Source: Sphingomonadales bacterium (GTDB lineage: Bacteria > Pseudomonadota > Alphaproteobacteria > Sphingomonadales > Sphingomonadaceae). Taken from it: 64,000 nt of DNA. Location: NCBI GenBank assembly GCA_027490095.1, contig JAIXYT010000039.1, forward strand, positions 1 through 64,000. Direction: 5' to 3'. Made by a program: the position numbers and the translations under genes. Positions 25,747 through 33,882 of this stretch are shown one piece after another. Each line of letters opens with the position of its first letter. Position 1 is the first letter of the stretch. Below the pieces are notes generated by a model. The model was not told the DNA's origin. It saw only the letters and a list, made by a program, of their open reading frames with translations, and did not search any database.

Positions 25747-26163
25747 CTACATCCCCTGCAGCCGAATGCTGATCGACGTCCGGTCGGCATGGCTGAACTG
25801 CGCCGGCTTGAACCGCGGTGGCCCCATGATCTTCGGATTGTTCGACAGGCCCACCGGCTCCTTTGGCAGCCCGATGAAATTGCTGTCGAGAACGCCGTTC
25901 GAATTCAGGTCATGGAATGCCGAGACGGCATAGCTGCCGGGCGGGACATCCGCGAAGGTCGCCGTCCCGGCGCCCGCCGGCACCACGATCCGCTTCAGCG
26001 GCTTCCCCTTCTCGCAATCGGGAAAGCCTTCATCACCCCCCCACAGGCACAGCACGATCGAACCGCTGTCCTTCGCGGCCCCCACCACCGACACCGAGAT
26101 CTCGCCTGCCATGGCCGGAACCGACAGTCCGCCAAGCAAGAAGGCAAAGCCGAAATGACGCAT
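25747..26163 (-). CDS. DUF2141 secreted protein
   Basis: 138 residues: signal peptide MRHFGFAFLLGGLSVPAMAGE, then a beta-rich domain VVGAAKDSGSIVLCLWGGDEGFPDCEKGK, FADVPPGSYAVSAFHDLNSNGVLDSNFIGLPKEPVGLSNNP, which is the DUF2141 signature found in many periplasmic or outer-membrane-associated proteins. It converges on the SnoaL gene with a 21-bp gap. The function is unknown in the family. It marks the end of the catabolic island; the tRNA-Gly and housekeeping genes follow. Confidence 0.9.
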   Translation of the reverse strand: MRHFGFAFLLGGLSVPAMAGEISVSVVGAAKDSGSIVLCLWGGDEGFPDCEKGKPLKRIVVPAGAGTATFADVPPGSYAVSAFHDLNSNGVLDSNFIGLPKEPVGLSNNPKIMGPPRFKPAQFSHADRTSISIRLQGM

Positions 26164-26481
26164 CTCACGCACTCTCCGCACAGACCGGAACCAACAGGCC
26201 GGCATCCCGCATAGCCGAACTGAGACGCCCGCTTGCCATATGTTGGCGGGCGTTTGGGGGAACCAGAATTCATGCCTGATGAGGGCATCTCGCAGTTTGT
26301 TGTTCGAGGACCCCTCCGACAGCAGGGGCTTCGGCAAACTGAAAACGCCGACGAAGCAAAAAATGCCTCGCAAAGGGCGTACTCTCCTGTCCAGAGCTTA
26401 CACCGGACCGCGCAGCAACCACCGCAATCACCTGGTGCCGAAACTCGACGCCTGGAACTGAATGACATGCTGGAAGCAAAC
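26164..26481. other. Intergenic stretch without a recognised gene
   Basis: 318 bp between the DUF2141 start and the tRNA 3-prime end, less GC-rich than the neighbours. Short open frames occur on both strands but none has a ribosome binding site or recognisable protein. It must hold the promoter of the DUF2141 gene. A weak hairpin (CCCCT/AGGGG around 26310) is the only structure seen. Confidence 0.5.
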
Positions 26482-26556
26482 TGGAGCGGGCGAAGGGATT
26501 CGAACCCTCGACTTCAACCTTGGCAAGGTTGCGCTCTACCCCTGAGCTACGCCCGC
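26482..26556 (-). tRNA. tRNA-Gly (anticodon GCC)
   Basis: On the minus strand the sequence folds as a cloverleaf: acceptor GCGGGCG paired with CGCCCGC, D-arm GCTCAGGGGTAGAGC, anticodon loop CTTGCCAAG with GCC, T-arm GAGGGTTCGAATCCCTT, discriminator T followed by an encoded CCA (26482-26484). It decodes GGC/GGT, the dominant Gly codons of this GC-rich genome. The gene lies alone between the DUF2141 gene and ybbN, divergent from the latter. Confidence 0.97.
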
Positions 26557-26706
26557 ATCCATGGCATCTGGCAGGGCGCACAAACACACCCTGCCGGGGT
26601 GAGGGCGCGGCTCTAGCCGACCATCGGCCCCCATGCAAGCCCCTTCCATTCGCGCGCCGCCATCCCCATATGGGCGCCCGAACGACCAGAACAGCGGAGC
26701 AGCATC

Positions 26707-27627
26707 TTGGCCAGCGCCTCCCCTCCCGGCAACACCCTCGGCGGCCTCAACGCCAACGACCGCGCCGCCGTCGAGGCGTTCCGCCGCGACGTCCTCGAAG
26801 CCTCGCTCACCAGCGTCGTCATCGTCCGCTTCACCGCAGACTGGTGCGGCCCCTGCAAGCAGCTCGCCCCCGTCATCGACAAAGTGATCGCCGAAGCCGG
26901 CCAGGGCCGCGCCAAACAGGTCGTGATCGACATCGACCGCCAGCGCCTCATCGCCGAACAGTTCCGCATCCAGTCCGTCCCCACCGTCTACGCCTTCCTC
27001 GGCGGCCAGCCGGTCGACGGCTTCGTCGGCGTCAAGTCCGAGCGCGAGATCCGGGCCTTCCTCGAAAAGCTCCTCGCAGCCGTGCCCCCCACCCAGGAAG
27101 AGGCCTCCCTCGACGCCCTCGTCGACGCCGCCAACGAGATCCTCGCCGCCGGCGATGCGCAACAGGCCGCCGAAGCCTTCGCCGCACTCGCCCGCGAAGC
27201 CCCGGACCGCGCCGACATCATCGCCGGCTACGCCCGCGCCCTCCTCGCGCTCGGCCAGACCGACGGCGCAGAGGCCGCGCTTGCCACCCTGCCGGCCGAC
27301 AGCAAGGACGCCGCCGTCGTCCAGGCCCGCGCCGCCCTCGACCTCGCGAAGTCCGCCGCCCTCCCGGGCGAGCTCGCAGCGCTGGAATCCCGCATCGCGG
27401 CAGACCCCGCAGATCACGCCGCCCGCATCGAGCTCGCAAGCGCCCTCTTCGCCGCCGGCCAGCGCGACGCCGCGGCAGACCAGCTCCTCGCCGCGATCGC
27501 CGCAGACCGCGAATGGAACGAGGGCCAGGCCCGCGCCACGCTCCTCAAGTTCATCGAGGCCGCCGGCTTCGGCGACCCCTGGTCGGTCGCCACCCGCCGC
27601 AAGCTGTCGCAGATCCTGTTCGCCTGA
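26707..27627 (+). CDS. ybbN: Thioredoxin-TPR co-chaperone YbbN/CnoX-like
   Basis: 306 residues: a thioredoxin domain with IVRFTADWCGPCKQLAP (Cys47 and Cys50 both present, unlike the Ser-containing E. coli YbbN) and FRIQSVPTVYAFLGGQPVDGFVG, then TPR-like helices (LVDAANEILAAGDAQQAAEAFAALAREAPDRADIIAGYARALLALGQTDGAEAAL and further). CnoX proteins protect substrates against oxidation and hand them to GroEL. The start is TTG at 26707 with CGGAGC just upstream; no ATG fits the frame. It is followed two bases later by the Lon-domain gene, a common alphaproteobacterial pair. Confidence 0.9.
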   Translation: MASASPPGNTLGGLNANDRAAVEAFRRDVLEASLTSVVIVRFTADWCGPCKQLAPVIDKVIAEAGQGRAKQVVIDIDRQRLIAEQFRIQSVPTVYAFLGGQPVDGFVGVKSEREIRAFLEKLLAAVPPTQEEASLDALVDAANEILAAGDAQQAAEAFAALAREAPDRADIIAGYARALLALGQTDGAEAALATLPADSKDAAVVQARAALDLAKSAALPGELAALESRIAADPADHAARIELASALFAAGQRDAAADQLLAAIAADREWNEGQARATLLKFIEAAGFGDPWSVATRRKLSQILFA

Positions 27628-27629
27628 CA

Positions 27630-28277
27630 ATGACAGGCCAGCCCCCCGCCAGCCTCGCCGACCTGCCGGTGCGGGTCCGGCTCTTCCCGCTGTCGGGGGC
27701 GATCCTGCTGCCGCGCGCGGTCATGCCCCTCAACATCTTCGAACCGCGCTACCTGCAGATGGTCCGCGACGCGATGGCGACCGACCAGATGATCGCCCTC
27801 GTCCAGCCCCGCGACGAAGACGAGCCTCCGGCCCTCTACGAGATCGGCACCGTCGGCCGCGTCACCCAGTACAACGAAACCGGCGACGGCCGCTTCCTGA
27901 TCGCGCTCACCGGCATGGCCCGCTTCCGCCTGGTGCAGGAACTCCCCGCCACCACCAGCTACCGCCAGGCCGAAGTCGACTACACCCCCTACGCCGCCGA
28001 CTGGAGCCCGGCCGACCCGCTCGCCGCCGCCGCCCGCGCCGACCTCGAAACCACCCTCAAGGCCTATCTCGAAGCCCAGGGCCTCTCCGCCGACTGGGAC
28101 GCCGTCAAAAGCGCCGACGACGAAAGCCTCGTCAACACCCTCGCCGTCGTCTGCCCTTTCACAAGCGCCGAACGCCAGGCCCTCCTGCAAGCCCGGACCC
28201 TGCCGGACCGCGCCTCCACACTCGCAACCCTGATGGCCTTCGCGCAGGGCGCGCCGAGCGACCGGACGGTTCAATAG
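27630..28277 (+). CDS. LON N-terminal substrate-binding domain protein
   Basis: 215 residues, all in the Lon N-terminal (LAN) fold: VRLFPLSGAILLPRAVMPLNIFEPRYLQMVRDAMATDQMIALVQP, LYEIGTVGRVTQYNETGDGRFLIALTGMARFRLVQE and a helical C-terminus NTLAVVCPFTSAERQALLQA. No AAA or protease domain follows, so it is the free-standing family. Its molecular role is not settled; substrate recognition or proteostasis is suggested by its coupling to ybbN. Repeat copy A follows directly. Confidence 0.92.
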   Translation: MTGQPPASLADLPVRVRLFPLSGAILLPRAVMPLNIFEPRYLQMVRDAMATDQMIALVQPRDEDEPPALYEIGTVGRVTQYNETGDGRFLIALTGMARFRLVQELPATTSYRQAEVDYTPYAADWSPADPLAAAARADLETTLKAYLEAQGLSADWDAVKSADDESLVNTLAVVCPFTSAERQALLQARTLPDRASTLATLMAFAQGAPSDRTVQ

Positions 28278-28298
28278 GCCGAAGCCGGCTGCAGCCAG

Positions 28299-28459
28299 CG
28301 TGCAGCGCTGGTCGGCAGACTCGGCGAAGGCCCGGCCGGCCTGCGATTGGCGGAGTCCGCCAATCGACAGGTCCGACGAGCGGGCTTGGCCCGCAACCCT
28401 GTTTCCCGTTTTCCGCAATGACAGCCGGACTCGCAGGCTTTGCCTGCGGCCGGCCCCTT
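28299..28459 (+). repeat. Structured intergenic element, copy A
   Basis: About 160 bp between converging genes. It contains, in order, stem-loop 1 (CCAGCG-TGCAG-CGCTGG), the box GACTCG with GGCCCGGCCGGC, a variable hairpin (GATTGGCGGA/TCCGCCAATC), the box GTCCGACGAGC with hairpin GCGGGC/GCCCGC, and GGACTCG with hairpin CAGGC-TTT-GCCTG followed by GGCCGGCC. The same order is found at 32633-32791 and, inverted, at 33883-34055. It may act as a bidirectional terminator for the two converging genes. Confidence 0.75.
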
Positions 28460-28464
28460 CGCCG

Positions 28465-29751
28465 TCAGCCAATCTCGCCTTTAAGGAGCGGCGGCAAATC
28501 CCCAGCCTCCCCGCGCGCAACCGTCATGAACCCGCGCCTCAGCGGCGCAATCCGGTTCACGATCCCCAGCCCCGTCGCCCGCACCTCGGTGGCCAAACGC
28601 CCGCGCACTCCGAACAGCCGCGCCAGCGTATCCGTCGCGAACGCCACGCTGCTGTTGTCGCTCCGCCGCCACCGCTCATAGCGCCGCCCAACGTCCGGGT
28701 GCCCCAGGTCCAGCCCCAGCCGCGCGCTCTCCGACAGCACCTCGGTCAGCGCCGCCACATCGCGCAGCCCCATGTTCAGCCCCTGCCCCGCGATCGGGTG
28801 GATGCCGTGCGCGGCATCCCCCACCAGGATCAGCCGCTCGGCCCAATAGCGCTCGGCATGCTGCAGGTTCAGCGGATAGCTCGCCACCGGCGCGATCAGC
28901 TCCAGCTTGCCCAGAAAGCCGCCCATCCGCTTCTCGGCCTCGTGGGCAATCGCCCGCGGGCTCAGCGCCAGCACCCCTTCGGCATCCTTGCGCCTGACCG
29001 TCCACACCAGAGCAGACCGGTGCCGCACCGCACCGCTCGCATCCACGAAATCCGTCATCGGCAGCTGCGCGAACGGCCCGTCCGAATAGAAGAGCTCCGA
29101 GGCGACATGGTCGTGCGGCTTCTCATGGGCCAGCATCGTCACGATCGCGGTGCCGTCATACTGCCATTCCGCCAGCCGGATCCCGGCCTCGGCCCTCAGC
29201 GAGGATCGCCGCCCGTCACACGCCAGCACCAGCGGCGCGCGCAGCACCTGGCCCCCCGACAGCTCCACCAGCGCGCCATTCGGCCCGCGCAGCACGTGGC
29301 GGATCGACGCCGGCGCCAGCAGCGTCACCAGCGGTTCGCTGCGCACCTTCGCCAGCAGCGCGGCCCGCAGCGCCCGGTTCTCCACCATGATCCCCAGCGG
29401 CTCCGCCGGGTCCACCTCGGCACTGTCGAAGTGCAGCACCTGCGGATGCACCCGCCACCTGTCCGCTCCGGCCACATAATGCCCGTCCGTCACCCGGATC
29501 GCCCGGATCGCGCAGCCTTGCGCGTCCAGCACCTCGCCAAGCCCCAGCGCGCGCAGCATCCGCGCACTCGCCGACGCGATGGCAGAGGCCCGCCCGTCGA
29601 ACCCGGGCGCCAGATGGGCCTCCGGGTCGGCGCGCTCGATCACGGCAACCGAAAGCTCGTGCGCCGCCAGCGCAACCGCCAGCGTCAACCCGACAAGGCC
29701 GCCACCGACCAGGATGCAATCAAACGATGCAGGCGAGGATGTGTCCGTCAT
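28465..29751 (-). CDS. UbiH/UbiF/Coq6-family FAD monooxygenase
   Basis: 428 residues: DCILVGGGLVGLTLAVALAAHELSVAVIERAD (FAD), DGRRSSLRAEAGI (DG motif region) and RLILVGDAAHGIHPIAGQGLNMGLRDVAALTEVL (GD motif), the standard ubiquinone ring-hydroxylase layout. It hydroxylates a polyprenylphenol intermediate at the inner membrane. The start at 29749-29751 (MTDTSSPASFD) puts the FAD strand at the usual distance; an upstream ATG adds a basic, unconserved stretch. With coq7 at 62891 it belongs to ubiquinone synthesis. UbiH versus UbiF or UbiI cannot be told by eye. Confidence 0.88.
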   Translation of the reverse strand: MTDTSSPASFDCILVGGGLVGLTLAVALAAHELSVAVIERADPEAHLAPGFDGRASAIASASARMLRALGLGEVLDAQGCAIRAIRVTDGHYVAGADRWRVHPQVLHFDSAEVDPAEPLGIMVENRALRAALLAKVRSEPLVTLLAPASIRHVLRGPNGALVELSGGQVLRAPLVLACDGRRSSLRAEAGIRLAEWQYDGTAIVTMLAHEKPHDHVASELFYSDGPFAQLPMTDFVDASGAVRHRSALVWTVRRKDAEGVLALSPRAIAHEAEKRMGGFLGKLELIAPVASYPLNLQHAERYWAERLILVGDAAHGIHPIAGQGLNMGLRDVAALTEVLSESARLGLDLGHPDVGRRYERWRRSDNSSVAFATDTLARLFGVRGRLATEVRATGLGIVNRIAPLRRGFMTVARGEAGDLPPLLKGEIG

Positions 29752-29950
29752 GAAGCCCCTGATAGCGCCAGGCCGCGCCTTCCCCAATCCCCATCGGCGC
29801 CGCACCCCCCACACCGGAATTGCCGATTTCTTGGGCACCCCCTACAGCCGCAGCCGGATCTGCCGTTTTTTTGTGCAGCCCCGAGGCCGCGCGGTCCGGC
29901 CCTCCCCTGCCGAACCCGAGGAGCGCCCAGTTGGCACGCGGCTTGAATAG

Positions 29951-30050
29951 ACCTTGTCGGGTGCCTTTGGGCTCCTGTGCTCGCTTCGGGACTTTCCCAA
30001 GTCCTCCCCTTCAAAGGCCCGGAACCACCCCAAGGTTCCGGGCCGATTTT
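29951..30050 (+). ncRNA. Candidate small RNA upstream of ftsK
   Basis: Between ubiH and ftsK, with no coding gene. The stretch shows GCCTTTG (29963-29969) that can close with CAAAGGC (30012-30018), an inner hairpin GGACTT-TCCC-AAGTCC, a C-rich unpaired CTCCCCTTC, and finally a strong GC stem with GATTTT tail (30016-30050). That order is typical of trans-acting RNAs with an anti-Shine-Dalgarno loop. The closing stem and the terminator stem share 30016-30018, so both cannot form fully at once. The 5-prime end is a guess. Confidence 0.4.
30016..30050 (+). terminator. Intrinsic terminator
   Basis: Stem GGCCCGGAACC (30016-30026) pairs perfectly with GGTTCCGGGCC (30034-30044) around a seven-base loop and is followed by GATTTT. 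It would end a rightward transcript before ftsK, supporting a separate small RNA or attenuated leader at 29951-30050. Confidence 0.7.
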
Positions 30051-30064
30051 CTGTGACTCCAGCG

Positions 30065-30126
30065 CCACGGCCACTTCTTTGTGGCCATCCGGCCACGGCC
30101 ACTTCTTTGTGGCCATCCGGCCACGG
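30065..30126. repeat. Tandem 28-bp palindromic repeat, two units
   Basis: Units at 30065-30092 and 30093-30120 are identical, followed by six bases of a third. Each holds the perfect inverted repeat GGCCAC-TTCTTT-GTGGCC, and the junction forms TGGCC-ATCC-GGCCA. It lies about 100 bp before the ftsK start, after the terminator, so it could be a protein-binding array or a slippage-prone sequence. Confidence 0.8.
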
Positions 30127-30228
30127 CACCGCACAAAGGGGGAACAGACTCTTGACCGCCTGACTCCCCTGCAGGCACAAGGGCGCCAAGGCAGCGCGCA
30201 CGCGCATCGCGCGACAGGAGCTTGGTCC

Positions 30229-32628
30229 TTGGCAACCACTTACCAGTCCCTGATGGAGGGCGCGCCCTGGCGCCGCGGTCCCGCCAGCCCCGGCCCCCGC
30301 CGGCAGCCGCAGGGCCCGGGCCTCCTCGAACGGCTCGCACGCGTCTGCCGCACCACGCTGCGCGTCCTCGCAGGCCTCGCCATCGCAGGCCTCGGCCTCG
30401 GCCTCGCAGCCGCCCTCATCACCCACAACCCGGCCGACCCCTCGCTCAACAGCGTCACCTCGGCTGCCCCCACCAACCTGCTCGGCATCGCCGGCGCCTG
30501 GCTCTCGGACCTGCTGCTCCAGGGCTTCGGCCTCGCCGCCGCCCTCCTCGTCCCCCTCTTCCTCGTCGCCGGCGCGCGCATCTCCGCAGGCCATGCCCCC
30601 GGCCGCCTGCGCCGCGGCGCCCTCCTCTCCCTTCTTGCCACCCTGCTCGGCGCAATCGCGCTCGGCCTCGCCTGGCCGGCCCCCGTCGGCAACCTCGACG
30701 CCGGCGCCGGCGGAGTCACCGGCTTTGCCGCCGCCCGCCTCGTCTCCGGCCTCCCCTGGCCGGCCGATTTCGATCCCGCGGTCGGCGCCCTCGGCGTCGC
30801 GGCCCTCGTTGCGCTGGCCACGCTCGCCGCCCTCATCGTCGCGCTCGAACCGCGCCGCGCCGAACTCGCCGCCCTTTTCGGCCGCCTCCCGCGCAGCCGC
30901 CCAGCCGAGGCCGACGCGCCCTGGGCCGATGACGACGACGAGGCGGACGACCCCGCCCCCCGCCCGGGCATCCGCGCCGCCCGCCCCAACCCGCTGCCCG
31001 AACCCGAGGCCGAAGCCACCCAGCGCCGCATCGCCGGCCCCGCCCCGCGCCCGCAGCCGCCCAGAAAGGCGCCCGACGCGCAACGCAGCCTCGATCTCGG
31101 CGACCGCGCCGACCTCCCGCCCCTCTCGCTCCTGAAGCCCCCCCCGAAGGGCGGCTCGGCCCAGGTCGACGAAGCCGCGCTCGAACAGAACGCCCGCCTG
31201 CTCGAAGCCGTGCTCGACGATTATGGCGTCAAGGGCCGCATCGTCGGCCTGGCGCAAGGCCCCGTCGTCACCCTCTACGAGCTCGAGCCCGCGCCCGGCA
31301 TCAAGGCCAGCCGCGTCATCGGGCTGGCCGACGACATCGCCCGCTCGATGAGCGCGGTCTCCGCCCGCGTCGCCGTCATTCCGGGCCGCAACGTCATCGG
31401 CATCGAACTCCCCAACATGCGCCGCGAAATGGTCGCGCTCTCCGAACTCGTCGCAGCCGATGCCTTCCACGCGTCCGGCGGCACGCTTCCGATGATCCTC
31501 GGCAAGGATATCTCCGGCAACCCCGTCGTCGCAGACCTCGCTCCCATGCCCCACCTGCTGATCGCCGGCACCACCGGCTCGGGCAAGTCGGTGGGCCTGA
31601 ACGCCATGATCCTGTCGCTGCTCTACCGCCTCCGGCCGGATCAGTGCCGCATGATCATGATCGACCCCAAGATGCTGGAGCTCAGCGTCTACGACGACAT
31701 CCCCCACCTGCTCGCCCCCGTGGTTACGGAACCCGCCAAGGCCATCCGTGCGCTCAAATGGGCGGTCGAGCAGATGGAAGACCGGTACCGCAACATGGCG
31801 CACATCAACGTGCGCTCTCTCAGCGGCTACAACGAGAAGGTGCGCGAAGCGCAAAAGGCCGGCCAGCCCTTCATCAAGCGCGTGCAGACCGGCTGGGACG
31901 CCGAAGGCAAGCCGGAGTTCGAGGACATCACACTCCCCCTCGAACCGCTCCCCCTCATCGTGGTCGTCGTCGACGAGCTCGCCGACCTCATGATGACCGC
32001 CGGGAAAGAGGTCGAATTCCTCATCCAGCGCCTCGCCCAGAAGGCGCGCGCGGCCGGCATCCACCTCATCATGGCAACCCAGCGCCCCTCGGTCGACGTC
32101 ATCACCGGCGTCATCAAGGCGAACCTCCCCACCCGCATCAGCTTCCAGGTCACCTCCAAGATCGACAGCCGCACCATCCTCGGCGAAATGGGCGCCGAGC
32201 AGCTGCTGGGCAAAGGCGACATGCTCTACATGCCCGGCGGCAAGCAGGTCATCCGCGTCCACGGCCCCTTCGTCTCCGACGAAGAGGTGGAAGCGGTCGC
32301 CAAGCACTGGAAGGCGCAAGGCGCCCCCGATTACGTCAGCAGCGTCACCGAGGAACCCGAAGGCCCCGACGGCTTCGAAGGGCTCGGCGCCGCCCGCGGC
32401 GAAGGCAAGATGGCCGTCACCGGCGACGGCGACCTCCTCAGCCAGGCCACCCAGGTCGTCGCAACCTCCCGCAAGGCCACCATCAGCTACCTCCAGCGCC
32501 AGCTCCGCATCGGCTACAACTCGGCCGCCCGCCTCATCGACCAGATGGAGGAAATGGGCCTCGTCTCCTCGCCCGACCATGTGGGCCGCCGGGAAGTGTT
32601 GATGGATGAGGCCGGAAATCGGCTGTGA
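30229..32628 (+). CDS. ftsK: DNA translocase FtsK
   Basis: 799 residues. N-terminal membrane part with hydrophobic helices (TTLRVLAGLAIAGLGLGLAAALI, LLLQGFGLAAALLVPLFLVAGA, LLSLLATLLGAIALGLAW, LGVAALVALATLAALIVAL), an acidic/Pro-rich linker, then the motor: Walker A GTTGSGKS (447-454), Walker B LPLIVVVVDELADLM, MATQRPSVDVITGVIKANLPTRISFQV, and the gamma winged helix ATISYLQRQLRIGYNSAARLIDQMEEMGLV that reads KOPS. It pumps chromosome ends to dif/XerCD at the septum. The start is TTG 30229 because AGGAG lies eight bases upstream; the ATG at 30253 has no such site. Copy B of the intergenic repeat follows the stop. Confidence 0.95.
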   Translation: MATTYQSLMEGAPWRRGPASPGPRRQPQGPGLLERLARVCRTTLRVLAGLAIAGLGLGLAAALITHNPADPSLNSVTSAAPTNLLGIAGAWLSDLLLQGFGLAAALLVPLFLVAGARISAGHAPGRLRRGALLSLLATLLGAIALGLAWPAPVGNLDAGAGGVTGFAAARLVSGLPWPADFDPAVGALGVAALVALATLAALIVALEPRRAELAALFGRLPRSRPAEADAPWADDDDEADDPAPRPGIRAARPNPLPEPEAEATQRRIAGPAPRPQPPRKAPDAQRSLDLGDRADLPPLSLLKPPPKGGSAQVDEAALEQNARLLEAVLDDYGVKGRIVGLAQGPVVTLYELEPAPGIKASRVIGLADDIARSMSAVSARVAVIPGRNVIGIELPNMRREMVALSELVAADAFHASGGTLPMILGKDISGNPVVADLAPMPHLLIAGTTGSGKSVGLNAMILSLLYRLRPDQCRMIMIDPKMLELSVYDDIPHLLAPVVTEPAKAIRALKWAVEQMEDRYRNMAHINVRSLSGYNEKVREAQKAGQPFIKRVQTGWDAEGKPEFEDITLPLEPLPLIVVVVDELADLMMTAGKEVEFLIQRLAQKARAAGIHLIMATQRPSVDVITGVIKANLPTRISFQVTSKIDSRTILGEMGAEQLLGKGDMLYMPGGKQVIRVHGPFVSDEEVEAVAKHWKAQGAPDYVSSVTEEPEGPDGFEGLGAARGEGKMAVTGDGDLLSQATQVVATSRKATISYLQRQLRIGYNSAARLIDQMEEMGLVSSPDHVGRREVLMDEAGNRL

Positions 32629-32632
32629 TCAG

Positions 32633-32791
32633 AGCGCAGCGCTGATTCACAGACTCGATTGAAGGCCCGGCCGGCGGGGCGGCGGACAGCAGACCGCCGA
32701 ACCCGTCCGACGAGCGGGCTTCGCCCGCAACCTTCTTGCCTTCTTTCTGCCGACCCAGCCGGACTCGGCGGCTTCGCCGCCGGCCGGCCCT
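32633..32791 (+). repeat. Structured intergenic element, copy B
   Basis: Same order as copy A: stem-loop 1 (CTGTGATCAG and CTGATTCACAG around GCGCAGCG), GACTCG then GGCCCGGCCGGC, a variable hairpin GGCGG/CCGCC, GTCCGACGAGC with GCGGGC-TTC-GCCCGC, and GGACTCG with GCGGC-TTC-GCCGC and GGCCGGCC. It starts four bases after the ftsK stop and lies upstream of the DUF2236 gene. Stem bases differ from copy A while pairing is kept. Confidence 0.75.
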
Positions 32792-32814
32792 TCACACACC
32801 CCCCAAACCGCGCC

Positions 32815-33675
32815 ATGCTCCCGCGCATGAGCCTGCGCGACACCATCGCCCAACAGGTCCGCGCCCAGTTCGCGGAGCCCGGCGCCACGCGCCCCAGCGT
32901 CACCCCCGCCCCGCCAGACGCACGCCTCCTCGCGCAAGGCAGCCGCAGCTTCGACATCCACGCCGACGTCACCACCATGATGATCGGCGGCATCTCCTCG
33001 CTCCTGCTCCAGATGCTGCACCCCAAGGCGCTGGCCGGCGTCTGGGATTTCTCCAACTTCCGGGCTGACATGGGCGGCCGCCTCCGCCGCACCGCCGCCT
33101 TCATCGCCGTCACCACCTACGGCGAACGCGACCAGGCCGAAGCCGCCATTGCCCGCGTCCGCCGCATCCATTCCAAGGTCTCGGGCCACCTGCCCTCCGG
33201 CCTGCCCTACAAGGCCGACGACCCAGAACTCCTCGCCTTCGTCGGCGTTACCGAGGCGCTGTCGTTCCTCGACGCCTGGGTGCGATACCGCGAGCCCCTG
33301 ATGCTGCTCCGCGACCAGGATCGCTACATCGCCGAAATGGCCCACATCTCCCGCCTGCTCGGCGCAGACCCCATGCCCGAAACCCGGCGCGAGGCCGAAC
33401 GCTTCCTCCTCGCCATCCGCCCCCAGCTCAAGGTCGACACCCGCACCCGCGAAGTCGCCCAGCTCATCCTCTCCGCGCCGCCACCAACCCCCGCAATGGC
33501 CCCGGCCCACCGCCTCCTCCTCCAGGCCGGCATCGACCTCCTCCCCGCCTGGGCCCGCCGCATGCACGGCCTCTCCGGCGCCGGATTGCGCACGCCATTC
33601 GTGCGCGCAGGCGCCGGAGGCATGGGCGCCGTGCTCAGATGGGCGCTGAATGCGCCGAAAACCGCGCAGGTTTGA
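32815..33675 (+). CDS. DUF2236 (MpaB/rubber-oxygenase-like) protein
   Basis: 286 residues with the DUF2236 pattern GISSLLLQMLHPKALAGVWDFSNF, RLRRTAAFIAVTTYG, FVGVTEALSFLDAWVRYRE and a His/Arg-rich C-terminal half. Characterised relatives (latex-clearing oxygenase, MpaB) bind haem b and act as oxygenases; most members are uncharacterised. No signal peptide. The start is ATG 32815 or 32827; neither has a clear ribosome binding site. The gene is flanked by copies B and C of the intergenic element in opposite orientation. Confidence 0.85.
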   Translation: MLPRMSLRDTIAQQVRAQFAEPGATRPSVTPAPPDARLLAQGSRSFDIHADVTTMMIGGISSLLLQMLHPKALAGVWDFSNFRADMGGRLRRTAAFIAVTTYGERDQAEAAIARVRRIHSKVSGHLPSGLPYKADDPELLAFVGVTEALSFLDAWVRYREPLMLLRDQDRYIAEMAHISRLLGADPMPETRREAERFLLAIRPQLKVDTRTREVAQLILSAPPPTPAMAPAHRLLLQAGIDLLPAWARRMHGLSGAGLRTPFVRAGAGGMGAVLRWALNAPKTAQV

Positions 33676-33742
33676 CGCCAAAAAACAACCGACATGTCAT
33701 GTATGTGATGCAAAGAATTGAGGGCAACCACACCCCACCGTC

Positions 33743-33763
33743 GCCCCGGGCTTGACCCGGGGC
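33743..33763. repeat. REP-like palindrome
   Basis: GCCCCGGG-CTTGA-CCCGGGGC forms a perfect eight-base stem. This CCCGGGCTTGACCCGGG type is a familiar scattered extragenic palindrome in alphaproteobacterial genomes. Only one copy was noticed in the window. It lies in the AT-richer spacer downstream of the DUF2236 gene. Confidence 0.6.
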
Positions 33764-33833
33764 CCAGCTGCTTCCTTGGCTACTTTCCTACACGAAATCG
33801 ATCTAACTCATTGACTTGTCAAACAATAGGATT

Positions 33834-33847
33834 GTTCCACGTGGAAC
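33834..33847. promoter_or_regulatory. parS: parS-like centromere site (ParB binding)
   Basis: GTTCCACGTGGAAC is a perfect 14-bp palindrome identical to the core of Pseudomonas parS (TGTTCCACGTGGAACA/C) and one base per half-site from the Bacillus consensus GTTTCACGTGAAAC. ParB loads at such sites to segregate the origin region. Flanking bases are T on both sides, so the outer 16-bp symmetry is lost on one side. No other copy was seen in the window, and parA/parB are not present. Chance occurrence of this exact 14-mer in 64 kb is unlikely. Confidence 0.7.
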
Positions 33848-33882
33848 TTTTCTGTCGATACCGATAACCACATCCGCACCAA

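Noticed and set aside
29931-29947. Sigma54-like promoter (TTGGCACGCGGCTTGAA) before the candidate small RNA
   Set aside because: The -24 GG and the spacing fit, but the -12 GC is GA, and no activator gene is nearby.
33676-33880. Possible oriC with DnaA boxes near the parS-like site
   Set aside because: The spacer is AT-richer than average, but the best DnaA-box matches are about seven of nine and not clustered.
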